From contig JAUICN010000003.1 of NCBI GenBank assembly GCA_030427835.1, positions 288,965 to 352,964 on the forward strand: 64,000 nt of DNA, in the 5' to 3' direction. Origin of the DNA: Polyangia bacterium. GTDB lineage: Bacteria; Myxococcota_A; Polyangia; Polyangiales; JAUICN01. The notes under the pieces are model-generated. The model was not told where the DNA came from. It saw nothing but the letters and a program-made list of their open reading frames with translations, and did no database searches. A program made the translations under genes and the position numbers. Shown piece after piece: positions 19,009-27,873 of this stretch (positions are counted from its first letter, which is position 1; each line of letters opens with the position of its first letter).

Positions 19009-19764
19009 ATGGCGATGCGAGTTCATCCATCTCCTATGGCCGTCACACTCCTCTGTGCCGTCGCGGTTATGCCGAGCAAGGCTTCCGCCCAATGCGAAGG
19101 AACCGACGACTGCGAAATTGATGGCCAGTGCTACGCCGACCAAACCCCCAATCCCGCAAACTCCTGCGAACTCTGCGATTCACTTACCAGCAATACCTCC
19201 TGGACCACTCAACCGGATGGCCATGCCTGTGATGACGGCGCATTCTGCACGATCAACGATGCATGTTTTCAGGGAACGTGCAGCGTTTCGCAAAGCAATG
19301 GTTGCAGTGGCGATGGCATCATGCCGAGTTGTGCCTATCCGGTCTGCAATGAGGCAACCGATAGCTGCGATCTCGTCCTGACCGTCACCAATCCCGCAAC
19401 CCATTGCCTCATCGAACACAAATGCATCCCCAGTGGCGCAAACGATGAGGCAGGGACGGTACCCATGCCCTCACCCTGCACCCGATACTGCGATGTGAAC
19501 GCAGACCTGTACAACTGGACCTTCTTTGCAGGGACCTGTGACGCAGGGGTATCCGATGGCGGCGCCAACGACAGCGGCACAGACGGATCCGACAACAACA
19601 TCCTCTACCCGAACACGCAAAACCCCACCCGCATAGACGCTGGCGGTAGCGGCCTCTTCTGCTCCATGGGCCCACAATCCCATACCTCACCCGTGAAGCT
19701 AGCTTTTTATCTGTTCGCACTTGCGACAATCACGGCCCGCCGCCGCAGACGCAAAGGCGCCTAG
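19009..19764 (+). CDS. Cys-rich exported protein with MYXO-CTERM-like C-terminus (copy 2)
   Basis: Paralogue of the gene 76 bases upstream, 251 residues. The same order of parts is seen: signal peptide ending KASAQC, CEIDGQCYADQTPNPANSC, CDDGAFCTINDACFQGTC, THCLIEHKCIPSGANDEAG, Asp/Gly spacer and a tag GLFCSMGPQSHTSP plus hydrophobic helix plus RRRRRKGA. Cysteine positions are conserved between copies while the sequence between them has diverged, consistent with an older tandem duplication. Function unknown; probably surface-displayed. Confidence 0.8.
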   Translation: MAMRVHPSPMAVTLLCAVAVMPSKASAQCEGTDDCEIDGQCYADQTPNPANSCELCDSLTSNTSWTTQPDGHACDDGAFCTINDACFQGTCSVSQSNGCSGDGIMPSCAYPVCNEATDSCDLVLTVTNPATHCLIEHKCIPSGANDEAGTVPMPSPCTRYCDVNADLYNWTFFAGTCDAGVSDGGANDSGTDGSDNNILYPNTQNPTRIDAGGSGLFCSMGPQSHTSPVKLAFYLFALATITARRRRRKGA

Positions 19765-19769
19765 GCTAC

Positions 19770-19797
19770 GGGCTGCGGGCTGCGGGCTGCGGGCTGC
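19770..19797. repeat. Four tandem copies of a 7-bp unit (GGGCTGC)
   Basis: A short simple repeat directly after the stop of the second Cys-rich gene and just before the convergent acyl-CoA dehydrogenase stop. It is a likely slippage site with no evident function. Confidence 0.9.
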
Positions 19798-19806
19798 GGA
19801 TCCGAA

Positions 19807-20949
19807 CTACTGGGCGAGTTCAGACTTGGCGATCACGATTCGCATGATTTCGCTTGTGCCCTCGTAGATCTCGGTAATCCGAGCATCCCGGTAGTGGCGT
19901 TCCATGTCGTACTCCTTGGAATAGCCATAGCCACCAAACACCTGCATGGCCTGGTGGGTGACGCGTGTGGCCATTTCTGATGCAAATAGTTTTGCTACCG
20001 CGGACTCCTGGGTATGACGAACACCACGGTTCTTCATGGAGCACGCCTGCCACAACAACAGGCGCGCGGCCTCAATCTCGGTAGCCATGTCTGCCAGCTT
20101 GAACTGAATCGCCTGCTTTTGACTCAAGGGAACACCAAAAGCTTTTCGCTCCTGGGAATAGGCCAACGCCTTTTCGTAGGCGGCCCGTGCAATGCCCAAT
20201 GCCTGACAACCGATCCCGATCCGACCACCATCAAGTGCGGTCATGGCCACCCGAAATCCGCCACCCAGATCCCCCAACCGATAACGATCATGCACGCGAC
20301 AATTCTCAAAAAACACCGTGCAAGAGTGGGCCCCGTGAATACCCATTTTTTCGTCTGGCTCCTGGCATGAAAACCCTGGCGTGCCCGTGGGCACCAAAAA
20401 CGTGGTCACGCCCTTGGAACCCTTACTGCGGTCGGTCACCGCCATCACCACAATAAAATCCGCATGGGGCCCGTTAGTAATCCAGTTTTTGGATCCGGTG
20501 ATGTTCCAGTGATCCCCATCCTGGGTAGCCACGGTGTCCATGGACGAAGCATCGGAGCCGCTACTGGGCTCGGTCAGGCCAAAACACCCCAGTGCCTTCC
20601 CCGAAGCCAGTTGGGTCAAAATCTCCTTACGCTGAAACTCATTTCCAAACTTGTGGATAGGATCGCACACCAGGGAGTTGTTCACACTCATGATGACCCC
20701 CACGGACGCACAGGCGGCACTCACCTCTTCCATGGCGAGCGCATAGCCAAGCGCATCGCTACCGGCGCCACCCCACTGCTCCGGAATCGACATGCCCATG
20801 AAGCCGAGGGCACCCATTTGCGCCACAAGATCCCCGGGCCACTGCCCCTCGCGGTCATGTATGCGCGCGGCGGGAGCCACTTGCTTTTCTGCAAAATCCT
20901 TGGCCGTCTGTTGAATCAGCCGTTGTTCCTCGGTCAGTTCAAAATCCAT
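19807..20949 (-). CDS. Short-chain acyl-CoA dehydrogenase
   Basis: FAD-dependent acyl-CoA dehydrogenase, 380 residues, the usual length. N-terminal MDFELTEEQRLIQQT, FAD/substrate blocks CFGLTEPSSGSDA and GSKNWITNG, and the catalytic base Glu363 in IYEGTSEIMRIVIAK are present. It oxidises an acyl-CoA to the 2-enoyl-CoA, passing electrons to ETF. Chain-length or branched substrate cannot be fixed from sequence; together with the mutase-like and carboxylase genes it suggests short or branched acyl-CoA breakdown. It is convergent with the Cys-rich pair, and the OmpA-family gene upstream is on the same strand. Confidence 0.94.
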   Translation of the reverse strand: MDFELTEEQRLIQQTAKDFAEKQVAPAARIHDREGQWPGDLVAQMGALGFMGMSIPEQWGGAGSDALGYALAMEEVSAACASVGVIMSVNNSLVCDPIHKFGNEFQRKEILTQLASGKALGCFGLTEPSSGSDASSMDTVATQDGDHWNITGSKNWITNGPHADFIVVMAVTDRSKGSKGVTTFLVPTGTPGFSCQEPDEKMGIHGAHSCTVFFENCRVHDRYRLGDLGGGFRVAMTALDGGRIGIGCQALGIARAAYEKALAYSQERKAFGVPLSQKQAIQFKLADMATEIEAARLLLWQACSMKNRGVRHTQESAVAKLFASEMATRVTHQAMQVFGGYGYSKEYDMERHYRDARITEIYEGTSEIMRIVIAKSELAQ

Positions 20950-20994
20950 GGTGCCTAGCCTAGCAGGCCCTGCCAGTTCCGGACATTCAAAGGC

Positions 20995-22701
20995 CTAGGG
21001 GGCCCTTAGAATACGAAATTCCACCCGTCGATTTAGGGATCTTCCCGCCGCTGAATCGTTGGGCGCCACTGGGGAAGCCGAACCAAAACCTTCATATTCT
21101 AGGCGTTTGGAATCCACGCCTCGATCCACCAAGTAGGCCACCACCGCCCGGGCCCGCCGGTAGGACAGATCCAGATTGTACCCCGGCTCCCCCTCGTTGT
21201 CGGTGTACCCCTCCACACGAAAATATCGATTCCCGGCCAACCCCGCAATAACATCCGCCACCTGATCCAAAACCGGGCGACTGATCGACCGAATGGTGTC
21301 CTGATCAAACTCAAAGTAGATCCGTTCCGAAATCAGAATCCGGCTGTCCGTGACGGTCACAGTCACCCGATTGGGGCCCGGTTCGGGGCACCCGTCGTCG
21401 TCCTGATAGCCGTCCCGATCTTCCGGCTCCATGGGACAATCATCCAGAACGTCCACCACCTGGTCCTCATCGTTGTCGGGCTCTGGGCACCCGTCGCCGT
21501 CACGAAAACCATCCACATCCTCACCCACCCGCGGGCAAGGGTCGTCGATATCCGCGACACCATCCGCATCGTTGTCCAGATCCGGACATCCATCCCCATC
21601 CAAAAAACCATCCAGATCTTCCGCATCGTTGGGGCACCGATCCTCCAGGTCCAACACACCGTCCCCATCGTTGTCCGGGTCGGCACAGAAGTCCCCATCC
21701 TCATAACCATCCTTGTCCTCCGGGCCGTGAAGACAGGCGCGACGTACGTGATCCAGTCGACCCACAAGAAACAAACGCCCCTGGGGCGCACCAGCCCCCC
21801 GGATCACGCCCACACCCACGCCGGTATCCAGAGAAAAGCGGTCCGTCACCCAGAACCGAACTCCCCCGTCCCACTCCAGAGGAACCTCATCCCCGTGGAG
21901 CGTGCGACCGCCGATCCCGACGCGCAGGTTCAGATCGCTGATCACCGACCAACGCGGGGCGAGATCCCATCGACCGCCGGTCAACAACCACCACTCGTCG
22001 TCCTGCTCCAATTCCCCAAGCGCCGCCCGACGCCGAAAGCGAAACCCTGATTCCCAGGCCCACACCCATTTCCCCCATTCCCGAACGCCAATCGCAGACG
22101 GCGAGAGCGTCCAATACCCAGAACCGAGAAAATTAGCATCGTCCCCGGTGGGCAGGGTCAACACCATCTTTACCGCGAGCCGATCAAATCCAAACGTAGG
22201 CTTCAGTTCACGAAGCGGAACCTTGAGGGAAACTCGGGTATCCCCCATGGCACGAACATCCTGATCCTGACGATCCTCTACCAAGGCCCGTTGAGCCACC
22301 TGCGCCCGGACCAGGGGCACCGTGAGCCCCACTTCCATTCTCTCAAAAAGCCCCAACGCCGCAGAAAGCTCGTATTGGGTCAATCTGGACACCACGTTCA
22401 GCTCGCCCCCATCCCCTTGGAGACGCAGCACCTCCCCCGCTGTCGATACCCCCAAACCCCAAACCCAGCTCCCGTGGTGGGGGATGTCAGGCCGGTCCAC
22501 CAAGAAAGTTTGGCCCCGTTGGGCAGGTGGAAGGAAAAGCTGGAGGTCCAAACACCGAAGCTCCGCCCCATCGCGAATGCACGGATTGTCCTCCTGGGCG
22601 CGGACGTGAGTAGCCGCAATCATCCACCCACTCCACAGCAAGACTGCTCCGAGAACACTCGATATGCGCGTTGGCTGTAGTTTTTCAGTGAAGGTGGCCA
22701 C
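20995..22701 (-). CDS. OmpA-family outer membrane protein with thrombospondin type 3 repeats (second)
   Basis: Envelope protein of 568 residues with GTG start. Signal peptide (SSVLGAVLLWSGWMIAATHVRAQ), a beta-rich region of about 310 residues with alternating aromatic strands typical of outer membrane barrels, four TSP3 calcium-binding units (DPDNDGDGVLDLEDRCP and similar) and a C-terminal OmpA domain (RVEGYTDNEGEPGYNLDLSY, then RSLNRRVEFRI). It has the same architecture as the gene at 16223-18118 but is only moderately similar outside the repeats. Likely role: anchoring the outer membrane to peptidoglycan while presenting a barrel. Confidence 0.88.
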   Translation of the reverse strand: MATFTEKLQPTRISSVLGAVLLWSGWMIAATHVRAQEDNPCIRDGAELRCLDLQLFLPPAQRGQTFLVDRPDIPHHGSWVWGLGVSTAGEVLRLQGDGGELNVVSRLTQYELSAALGLFERMEVGLTVPLVRAQVAQRALVEDRQDQDVRAMGDTRVSLKVPLRELKPTFGFDRLAVKMVLTLPTGDDANFLGSGYWTLSPSAIGVREWGKWVWAWESGFRFRRRAALGELEQDDEWWLLTGGRWDLAPRWSVISDLNLRVGIGGRTLHGDEVPLEWDGGVRFWVTDRFSLDTGVGVGVIRGAGAPQGRLFLVGRLDHVRRACLHGPEDKDGYEDGDFCADPDNDGDGVLDLEDRCPNDAEDLDGFLDGDGCPDLDNDADGVADIDDPCPRVGEDVDGFRDGDGCPEPDNDEDQVVDVLDDCPMEPEDRDGYQDDDGCPEPGPNRVTVTVTDSRILISERIYFEFDQDTIRSISRPVLDQVADVIAGLAGNRYFRVEGYTDNEGEPGYNLDLSYRRARAVVAYLVDRGVDSKRLEYEGFGSASPVAPNDSAAGRSLNRRVEFRILRAP

Positions 22702-22775
22702 TTGATGACAAATCGTACTCGAAAGTTACTCCATTGGGGATCCATCTACCCAGGGAATGCGTATACTTGCGCCCC

Positions 22776-23693
22776 ATGATTTTTGTCGCCTGTTCAGGGT
22801 TCCCAATGCCGGTGAGCCGCTATTGGAAACACTTTTCCACCGTAGAGATTACCGACACCGAGCTTGGCATCCCTGGAGAGGGGACCATTCGCCGATGGCT
22901 ACGGGAATCCCCGAAGGGGTTCGTGTTCACCGCGGTGGCCCCCGAGGTGATCGCGGCCTCAGGCTTTGCCAACACCAAGGAAAACAAGAGTCTTCTCGTG
23001 GCGTTTGCCGCGGTGGCCAAAAAGTTAAAGGCCAAAGCTGTGGTGTTTTCGGGATCCCCGGACTTCAAACCCACCCCCAAGCGAAGGGCCGCCATCAAGG
23101 CTTTTGCAAAAATGCTCCCCAGGGATCTTCCCCCAGCCATATTGGATCTACCGGCATGGAAATCCGAGCATATCCAGACCGCCACGGAAAAAAGAATGAT
23201 TCCGGCCTACGACCCCTTGCTTGAGGCCACTCCAGAAGGGGTATCCATGGCATACCTCAGGCTCCCTGGACCCGCGGGAAAGCGATCGCGCTACGACGAA
23301 GCCTCTGTAGAGCAATTACACGCCCACCTCGCCGGGCTAAAAACCAAAGAAACCTTCTGCGTGTTTTGCAATATCGACATGCACGTCAACGCCGCCGCAC
23401 TCATCCAACTCATGAAGAAGGCTCCCGAGAGCCCAAAGCAAGCCGCAGCGAGCCCATCCCCCGCAAAAACCGTGAAGAAGGCAACACAACCCAAGCCAAA
23501 AACTACCCCGCCGAAAAAGGCACCTACGAAGAAAGCTCCAACGAAGAAAGCTCCCGCGAAAAAGGCCACCACGAAAAAAGCGGCCGGCAAAAAGATCCTG
23601 TCAAAGAGAGCACCTGCGAAGGGCACGAAGGCACCGGCCAAGAAAACGCCTGCGAAGAGCACGAAGGCACCGGCCAAGAAAACGAAAAAATAG
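22776..23693 (+). CDS. DUF72 (YecE-like) protein with histone-H1-like basic tail
   Basis: 305 residues. Residues 1 to about 210 look like the DUF72/YecE TIM-barrel fold (MIFVACSGFPMPVSRYW; GFVFTAVAPEVI; LPPAILDLP; CVFCNIDMHVNAA), whose biochemical role is unknown. Residues about 214-305 are a Lys/Ala/Pro-rich tail of KKAP, PAKK and TKKA repeats, like the DNA-binding tails of histone H1-like bacterial proteins. The ATG at 22776 gives the typical DUF72 start; the frame is open upstream to 22734 without support. The fusion suggests a protein held on DNA or RNA. Confidence 0.75.
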   Translation: MIFVACSGFPMPVSRYWKHFSTVEITDTELGIPGEGTIRRWLRESPKGFVFTAVAPEVIAASGFANTKENKSLLVAFAAVAKKLKAKAVVFSGSPDFKPTPKRRAAIKAFAKMLPRDLPPAILDLPAWKSEHIQTATEKRMIPAYDPLLEATPEGVSMAYLRLPGPAGKRSRYDEASVEQLHAHLAGLKTKETFCVFCNIDMHVNAAALIQLMKKAPESPKQAAASPSPAKTVKKATQPKPKTTPPKKAPTKKAPTKKAPAKKATTKKAAGKKILSKRAPAKGTKAPAKKTPAKSTKAPAKKTKK

Positions 23694-23725
23694 ACCGCTT
23701 CGGTCCGACCGCGGCCAAACTAAGG

Positions 23726-23790
23726 ACGCCACACTAAAGACGCCAACCAAAAAACGCCACACTAAAGACGCCAGCCAAAAAACGCCAGCC
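23726..23790. repeat. 28-bp tandem repeat, about 2.3 copies
   Basis: Units beginning ACGCCACACTAAAGACGCC recur at 23726 and 23754, with a partial third copy from 23782. The array fills the gap between the convergent DUF72 gene and the PAN-domain gene and runs right up to the latter's stop codon. No hairpin with T-run is visible. Confidence 0.85.
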
Positions 23791-24455
23791 TACGGGGCCT
23801 TGATGCCTGAAACGTAGGCATCGTTTCGAAAGAAACGAAAGCCCTCTTTCTTCAACCAGCAGCGCCCGCGCTTCCCGGGTGCTGGATGGGACGTTTTGGC
23901 GAACGTAAATCCCAAGCACTCCGTGTCCTCTCGGCAAGCGTCGACGCAAGCCTGTGAGCGAGATTGCCCCCCCTTTGGAGCGTCCGCTGTCACAAAACTA
24001 CGCAGATCGCCCCCCATCAAGTCCACCCCCGGAAACAACGCCAGTTCGGGATTCGCAGGCTCAGCACTCTCGGCCCCTTGGATACGTTTTAGGCGTGCAA
24101 CCCAAGCGTAGAGCACAAGCTCCTGTTCAGGGTAGTTCAAACCATCGAACTCCAGCAGCTCCCCAACCTGTACGGTGCGACGTAGGGCATCCAAATCAAA
24201 ACGCTCCCCATCATAGACTCCGGTTGTGTGAAGCTTTTTTTCAAGATCCCGATCGGAATAGGCTTGCAATGCATCCCCATACTTCGGGTCGTACAACTCC
24301 TGAATCCCTTGGGGCAACTCAGAGAATTTGATGTCCCTTGGCATTGCAACCCACCGGTACAGCCCCCCTGCAGCGAGCGCCGCGCCCAAGGAAGCCAACA
24401 TGGTGCGCCGGGAGATACGGGTGCGTTGGGAATCAACACCGCGTTGGGAACTCAT
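23790..24455 (-). CDS. Tat-exported protein with C-terminal PAN/apple-like domain
   Basis: 221 residues. A twin-arginine signal (SRRTML at residues 15-20, then ASLGAALAAGGLYRWV) is followed by a helical middle part and, at residues about 150-218, a PAN/apple-like module (CVDACREDTECLGFTF and GRCWLKKEGFRFF), a fold that binds carbohydrate or protein. The ATG overlaps the stop of the GMC oxidoreductase (ATGA), so the two are almost certainly partners. Small Tat-exported subunits commonly accompany periplasmic GMC enzymes such as gluconate 2-dehydrogenase; here the PAN module may give substrate targeting. That role is inference. Confidence 0.72.
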   Translation of the reverse strand: MSSQRGVDSQRTRISRRTMLASLGAALAAGGLYRWVAMPRDIKFSELPQGIQELYDPKYGDALQAYSDRDLEKKLHTTGVYDGERFDLDALRRTVQVGELLEFDGLNYPEQELVLYAWVARLKRIQGAESAEPANPELALFPGVDLMGGDLRSFVTADAPKGGQSRSQACVDACREDTECLGFTFAKTSHPAPGKRGRCWLKKEGFRFFRNDAYVSGIKAP

Positions 24456-25882
24456 GGGTGCTCCTGCCCGGTGAGATGGTTTGCCAACCGCAGTGCCAGC
24501 GCCACGATAGTCAGTGTTGGGTTCGCAGAACCGGTGGAAGGAAAAAGAGAAGAACCCGCAACATACAGCCCATCGACACCATGAACCTTCCCCTTCGAAT
24601 CGGTAACAGAGGTCTTATCGTCCGTCCCCATACGGGTCGTTCCCATCATATGTCCGCCTCCAGTCACTCCCACACTATCCGGTAGCCCCCCCACGTGCCC
24701 AAGGCCCGCACGTGCAAGTTCTCGAGACAAATGTACAAGGCTTTCACGTATTTCAGCGCGCGAAAACTCCAGGTGAATCGCGGCCATGGACTGGTCAAAG
24801 AGGTCCTTCCGGGAGCGTACAAGACTCACCCGGTTTTTTGCCGACGGTGGCATTTCAGCTCGAATATTCACCCGGGCGCGCAACACCATGCGACGTCTGC
24901 CCATGAGATTCGCGGCCTGGGGATCCCCCGTACGGCCCGGTAGCTGCAACGTCACCATCTGAAGTCCATGGCGGTGGGCATACTCAGAAGACAATGCCAA
25001 GGAATGTGAAACCCGATCCGATCCCGAATCGCACATCTCCAACCACCTTTCGTGGTCGAGCTCAATGGATGCAGCCCCGTAGAGATGAGGGTGCTCTGCA
25101 AAACATTGCCCAAGCGCCGGCAAGCCACTGCCGGGTAAGCCCCTGCCGGGTAAGCCCCCGCCTGGAAGAGAGAGCTGCAACAACCGCGCATTCTGTACTC
25201 CTCCACAGGCAACCACCACACGGGGAGCGGTCACCCATAGGGGCGGTGACGATGGGGAGGCAAAGCTACGAACACGAACTCCCTTGACTGCCCCACCCTC
25301 CATCACAAGTGAAGTCACCGTATGGGAAAACAGAATCCCCACAGACCGATGATCAAGCATCCTCTGTGCGGGGCCATCCACACCAAAGCGGGTTGGGGGG
25401 CTAAAATAGTAGGGCCTGTACAGCACGTTTGGGTTTTCCTCAAACGGCACCTCGGGTTTCTCCACGGCCCGTTTCGGCAACTGGAGAATCTCCGCGGCTT
25501 TTGGATATTGAGCGGCCAGTTCTTCGTAGGGGAAGGGCCATTCTCCACGAAGGAAAGGTGCCTTTTCCAGGGGAGTGCACCACCCGTTCCACACCATGGA
25601 CGTCCCCCCAAACCTCCGTTGGTTGTGATTGGGGTAGTACCGTGCGGCCAAATCTCCGGTGGCCTGAACCTTCGCGAGACGCTGTGCGTCTGAAGCGCCC
25701 GCCCTTGAACCACTTTCCACCACGAGAATACGATCCATAGGCCGCTTCTCCGCATATTCCATGGAAAGGGTATGCCCTGCAGGGCCCGATCCGATCACGA
25801 TGAGATCGTAGTCCTCTGCCAGTTGATCCGCGTGAACCTCCACGCCAGACACGATAGCGGCGCCCAGTGGCGACGCCAGCAA
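24452..25882 (-). CDS. GMC-family FAD oxidoreductase
   Basis: Glucose-methanol-choline oxidoreductase, 476 residues. The FAD Rossmann motif is in DYDLIVIGSGPAGHTL. The C-terminal GMC block includes GGGHMMGTTRMG, VDGLYVAGSSLFPSTGSANP and the terminal NPTLT with the usual active-site Asn. An internal tandem repeat LPGGGLPGRGLPGSGLPALG sits in the middle of the protein. The substrate is unknown, probably an alcohol or sugar. It has no obvious signal of its own; the overlapping partner has a Tat signal and could carry it to the periplasm. The start is TTG at 25882 or a nearby GTG; uncertain. Confidence 0.85.
   Translation of the reverse strand: MLASPLGAAIVSGVEVHADQLAEDYDLIVIGSGPAGHTLSMEYAEKRPMDRILVVESGSRAGASDAQRLAKVQATGDLAARYYPNHNQRRFGGTSMVWNGWCTPLEKAPFLRGEWPFPYEELAAQYPKAAEILQLPKRAVEKPEVPFEENPNVLYRPYYFSPPTRFGVDGPAQRMLDHRSVGILFSHTVTSLVMEGGAVKGVRVRSFASPSSPPLWVTAPRVVVACGGVQNARLLQLSLPGGGLPGRGLPGSGLPALGQCFAEHPHLYGAASIELDHERWLEMCDSGSDRVSHSLALSSEYAHRHGLQMVTLQLPGRTGDPQAANLMGRRRMVLRARVNIRAEMPPSAKNRVSLVRSRKDLFDQSMAAIHLEFSRAEIRESLVHLSRELARAGLGHVGGLPDSVGVTGGGHMMGTTRMGTDDKTSVTDSKGKVHGVDGLYVAGSSLFPSTGSANPTLTIVALALRLANHLTGQEHP
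25115..25165. repeat. 15-bp tandem repeats inside the GMC gene
   Basis: About three units related to GCCGGGTAAGCCCCT encode the Gly/Leu/Pro pentapeptides of the GMC enzyme. The period is a multiple of three so the frame is kept. Family members usually lack this stretch, so it is probably a surface-loop expansion. Confidence 0.8.
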
Positions 25883-25914
25883 ATCGTCACGCCAACAAAC
25901 GGCCTCCCAGCCGA

Positions 25915-26871
25915 TCAGTCCGTGGAAAGGGCGGTCCAGGCCTTCCTGAAATCGGCGGGAACGGCACTTTCAAATCTCAGCTTCTCACCGGTGACGGGGT
26001 GATCAAAACCAAGCACTTGAGCGTGCAGCGCTTGCCGAGCCAATTCCTGGGCAACCGAAATGAGCAGGGGATCGCGCCCTGGGCTGCCGTAGACAGGGTC
26101 ACCCAACACCGGGTGGCCCGCATCACTTAGGTGCACACGGATTTGATGGGTACGACCGGTCTCGAGCCGGCACCTCACTAAACTGGCCCCGTGCAGAGGC
26201 TCCATAAAACGGACCTGGGTATGGGCAGGTTTACCGCGGGAGGGCGCCACCTTGGACGAAAACCGTTTTCGATCCCCGGGGTGTCGACCAATAGGCGCAA
26301 GAAAAGTCATTTCCGACCTGGGCAACCGTCCCCGAACGATGGCGGCGTACTCCCGATCCAAATCGTGGGCCCGAAACATGTCCACCAACGCCCGGTGGGC
26401 CCTAAGCGACTTGGCCACCACCATTACCCCACTGGTGTCCTTATCCAGTCGATGAACAATGCCGGGCCGCAAGGGATTGCCCCCGTCATTCTCCTCAGGA
26501 AGGGCAAGAGCCGTGTGGGCAAGCAAACCGTTCACTAGGGTTCCGCCCGGGTGGCCGGGAGCCGGGTGAACCACAAGACCCGCAGCCTTGTTCACGACAA
26601 GAAGGTCCCGATCCTCAAAAAGAATATCCAACTCCATGGATTCCGGCAGGGCTTCCATGGGTTCCACCACCATGGGTCGTACCACCAGGTGCGCTCCCAC
26701 CATCACCGCCTGATCCACCCGGGTACACACCTCCCCGTCCAACCACACCTGGCCCGCTCGGATCCACCGTTGAACTTCCGTTCGTGAAGAACCGGGAAGT
26801 AGGGAAGCCACCGACCGATCCAGCCGACCTGGCTCCGTCACTGAAAACTGGAGCTCAGCGTCGGACACCAT
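25915..26871 (-). CDS. rluD: 23S rRNA pseudouridine synthase RluD-type
   Basis: About 318 residues. The N-terminal S4 RNA-binding domain (LDRSVASLLPGSSRTEVQRW) precedes the RluA-type catalytic domain with the nucleophile Asp in GIVHRLDKDTSGVMVVAKS. FRAHDLDREYAAIVRG and ETGRTHQIRVHLSDAGHP also match. E. coli RluD modifies helix 69 of 23S rRNA; this member has the same S4-plus-catalytic layout, so the same role is likely though RluC-type specificity is possible. The ATG at 26871 is preferred over a GTG one codon earlier. Confidence 0.92.
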   Translation of the reverse strand: MVSDAELQFSVTEPGRLDRSVASLLPGSSRTEVQRWIRAGQVWLDGEVCTRVDQAVMVGAHLVVRPMVVEPMEALPESMELDILFEDRDLLVVNKAAGLVVHPAPGHPGGTLVNGLLAHTALALPEENDGGNPLRPGIVHRLDKDTSGVMVVAKSLRAHRALVDMFRAHDLDREYAAIVRGRLPRSEMTFLAPIGRHPGDRKRFSSKVAPSRGKPAHTQVRFMEPLHGASLVRCRLETGRTHQIRVHLSDAGHPVLGDPVYGSPGRDPLLISVAQELARQALHAQVLGFDHPVTGEKLRFESAVPADFRKAWTALSTD

Positions 26872-26922
26872 CACACCTCACCATTCCAGAGCGGCCTACC
26901 GTTGCACGGAAGAGTCCCGCAA

Positions 26923-27186
26923 CTACCAAAGGGGAGACTGGATGTGCCCACGGGGGCGAATCAGAACATCCACCACCGCACGTTCGTACAGGTTTTTAGA
27001 GGCCAAATCCGGAGCCACACGGCTCTGAAACAGGGTCTTTCCCTCCTGAATTTCTTCCGAAAGCACCTGAAACAGGGTGTCGTTGGAAACCCCTTCCACA
27101 ATTTTTTCCTCATTGTAGAGGGAAAGATCGCTTGCGATGGCACGGGCCAAACGGCGGGCAGCTTCCTCGGTGTCAATTAGGGCCAT
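26923..27186 (-). CDS. Small conserved-looking protein, function unknown
   Basis: 87 residues, no recognised domain. It is mostly helical with an even charge distribution (RLARAIASDLSLYNEEKIVE, then LSEEIQEGKTLFQSRVAP) and no signal or membrane segment. It sits between tsaC and rluD in the minus-strand run, with a clear ATG and TAG, and its composition matches the neighbours, so it is likely real. I do not recognise a family with confidence. Confidence 0.65.
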   Translation of the reverse strand: MALIDTEEAARRLARAIASDLSLYNEEKIVEGVSNDTLFQVLSEEIQEGKTLFQSRVAPDLASKNLYERAVVDVLIRPRGHIQSPLW

Positions 27187-27261
27187 GACCCAACGCTACC
27201 CCGACGGCCTCCATGCTGTCAAAACTGTCGATCCAAAACGATCGGACCGAAACGCCCAGCC

Positions 27262-27873
27262 CTATTCCAACACCACAGGGCCCTGACGGATCACACGGGG
27301 GACTTCGTCACTCAGATCCACCACGGTCGAAGCCTCACCACCGGGTGCATCCCGAGTCACCACTCCATCAAGAGAAGAGGAAAAAGCCTTTGCCACATCC
27401 CTCCAGGCATCCATGGAGGGCTCGCCACTACGGTTGGCGCTGGTGGCAGTCAATGCACCTCCATAGGCCACCACAAGCTGCAGCGCAGGCGACGAACCCG
27501 GGATACGAAATCCCAATTTCCCATCCAGGAGCAACCTGGCATCGACCCCAGGTCGAGCCATGCACACGGCCGTCAGGGGCCCAGGCCAGTGGGGCGCGAC
27601 CTGGCCACGCACGACCTTGGACAAAGGTTTCACCCAAAGGGTTTCGGCACACCTGAGGTCAGGACAAAGCAGGGCCACGGGAGCTCCTGAGGAACGCCCC
27701 TTTAGGGCAAACAATCGATCCAGCACACCGGGTTGCAGCGGGTCTCCCACAAGTGCGGTGGACGTTTCCGTGGGGCAGGCCACAAGCCCTCCCCCGCGAA
27801 GCACCTCGCACAGGTCACCCATCGAGCCCGCTCCGTGGGGTTCACCCCACTGAGAACAATCCCATTCCCTCAT
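27262..27873 (-). CDS. tsaC: L-threonylcarbamoyladenylate synthase (YrdC/Sua5 family)
   Basis: Makes threonylcarbamoyl-AMP from threonine, bicarbonate and ATP for t6A37 modification of ANN-decoding tRNAs. 203 residues in the YrdC fold: LRGGGLVACPTETSTALVGD, RLFALKGRSSGAPVALL, HWPGPLTAV, LGFRIPGSS, TATSANRSGEPS. Its ATG overlaps the purD stop (ATGA). The protein ends soon after the YrdC domain with no Sua5 extension. Confidence 0.93.
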   Translation of the reverse strand: MREWDCSQWGEPHGAGSMGDLCEVLRGGGLVACPTETSTALVGDPLQPGVLDRLFALKGRSSGAPVALLCPDLRCAETLWVKPLSKVVRGQVAPHWPGPLTAVCMARPGVDARLLLDGKLGFRIPGSSPALQLVVAYGGALTATSANRSGEPSMDAWRDVAKAFSSSLDGVVTRDAPGGEASTVVDLSDEVPRVIRQGPVVLE

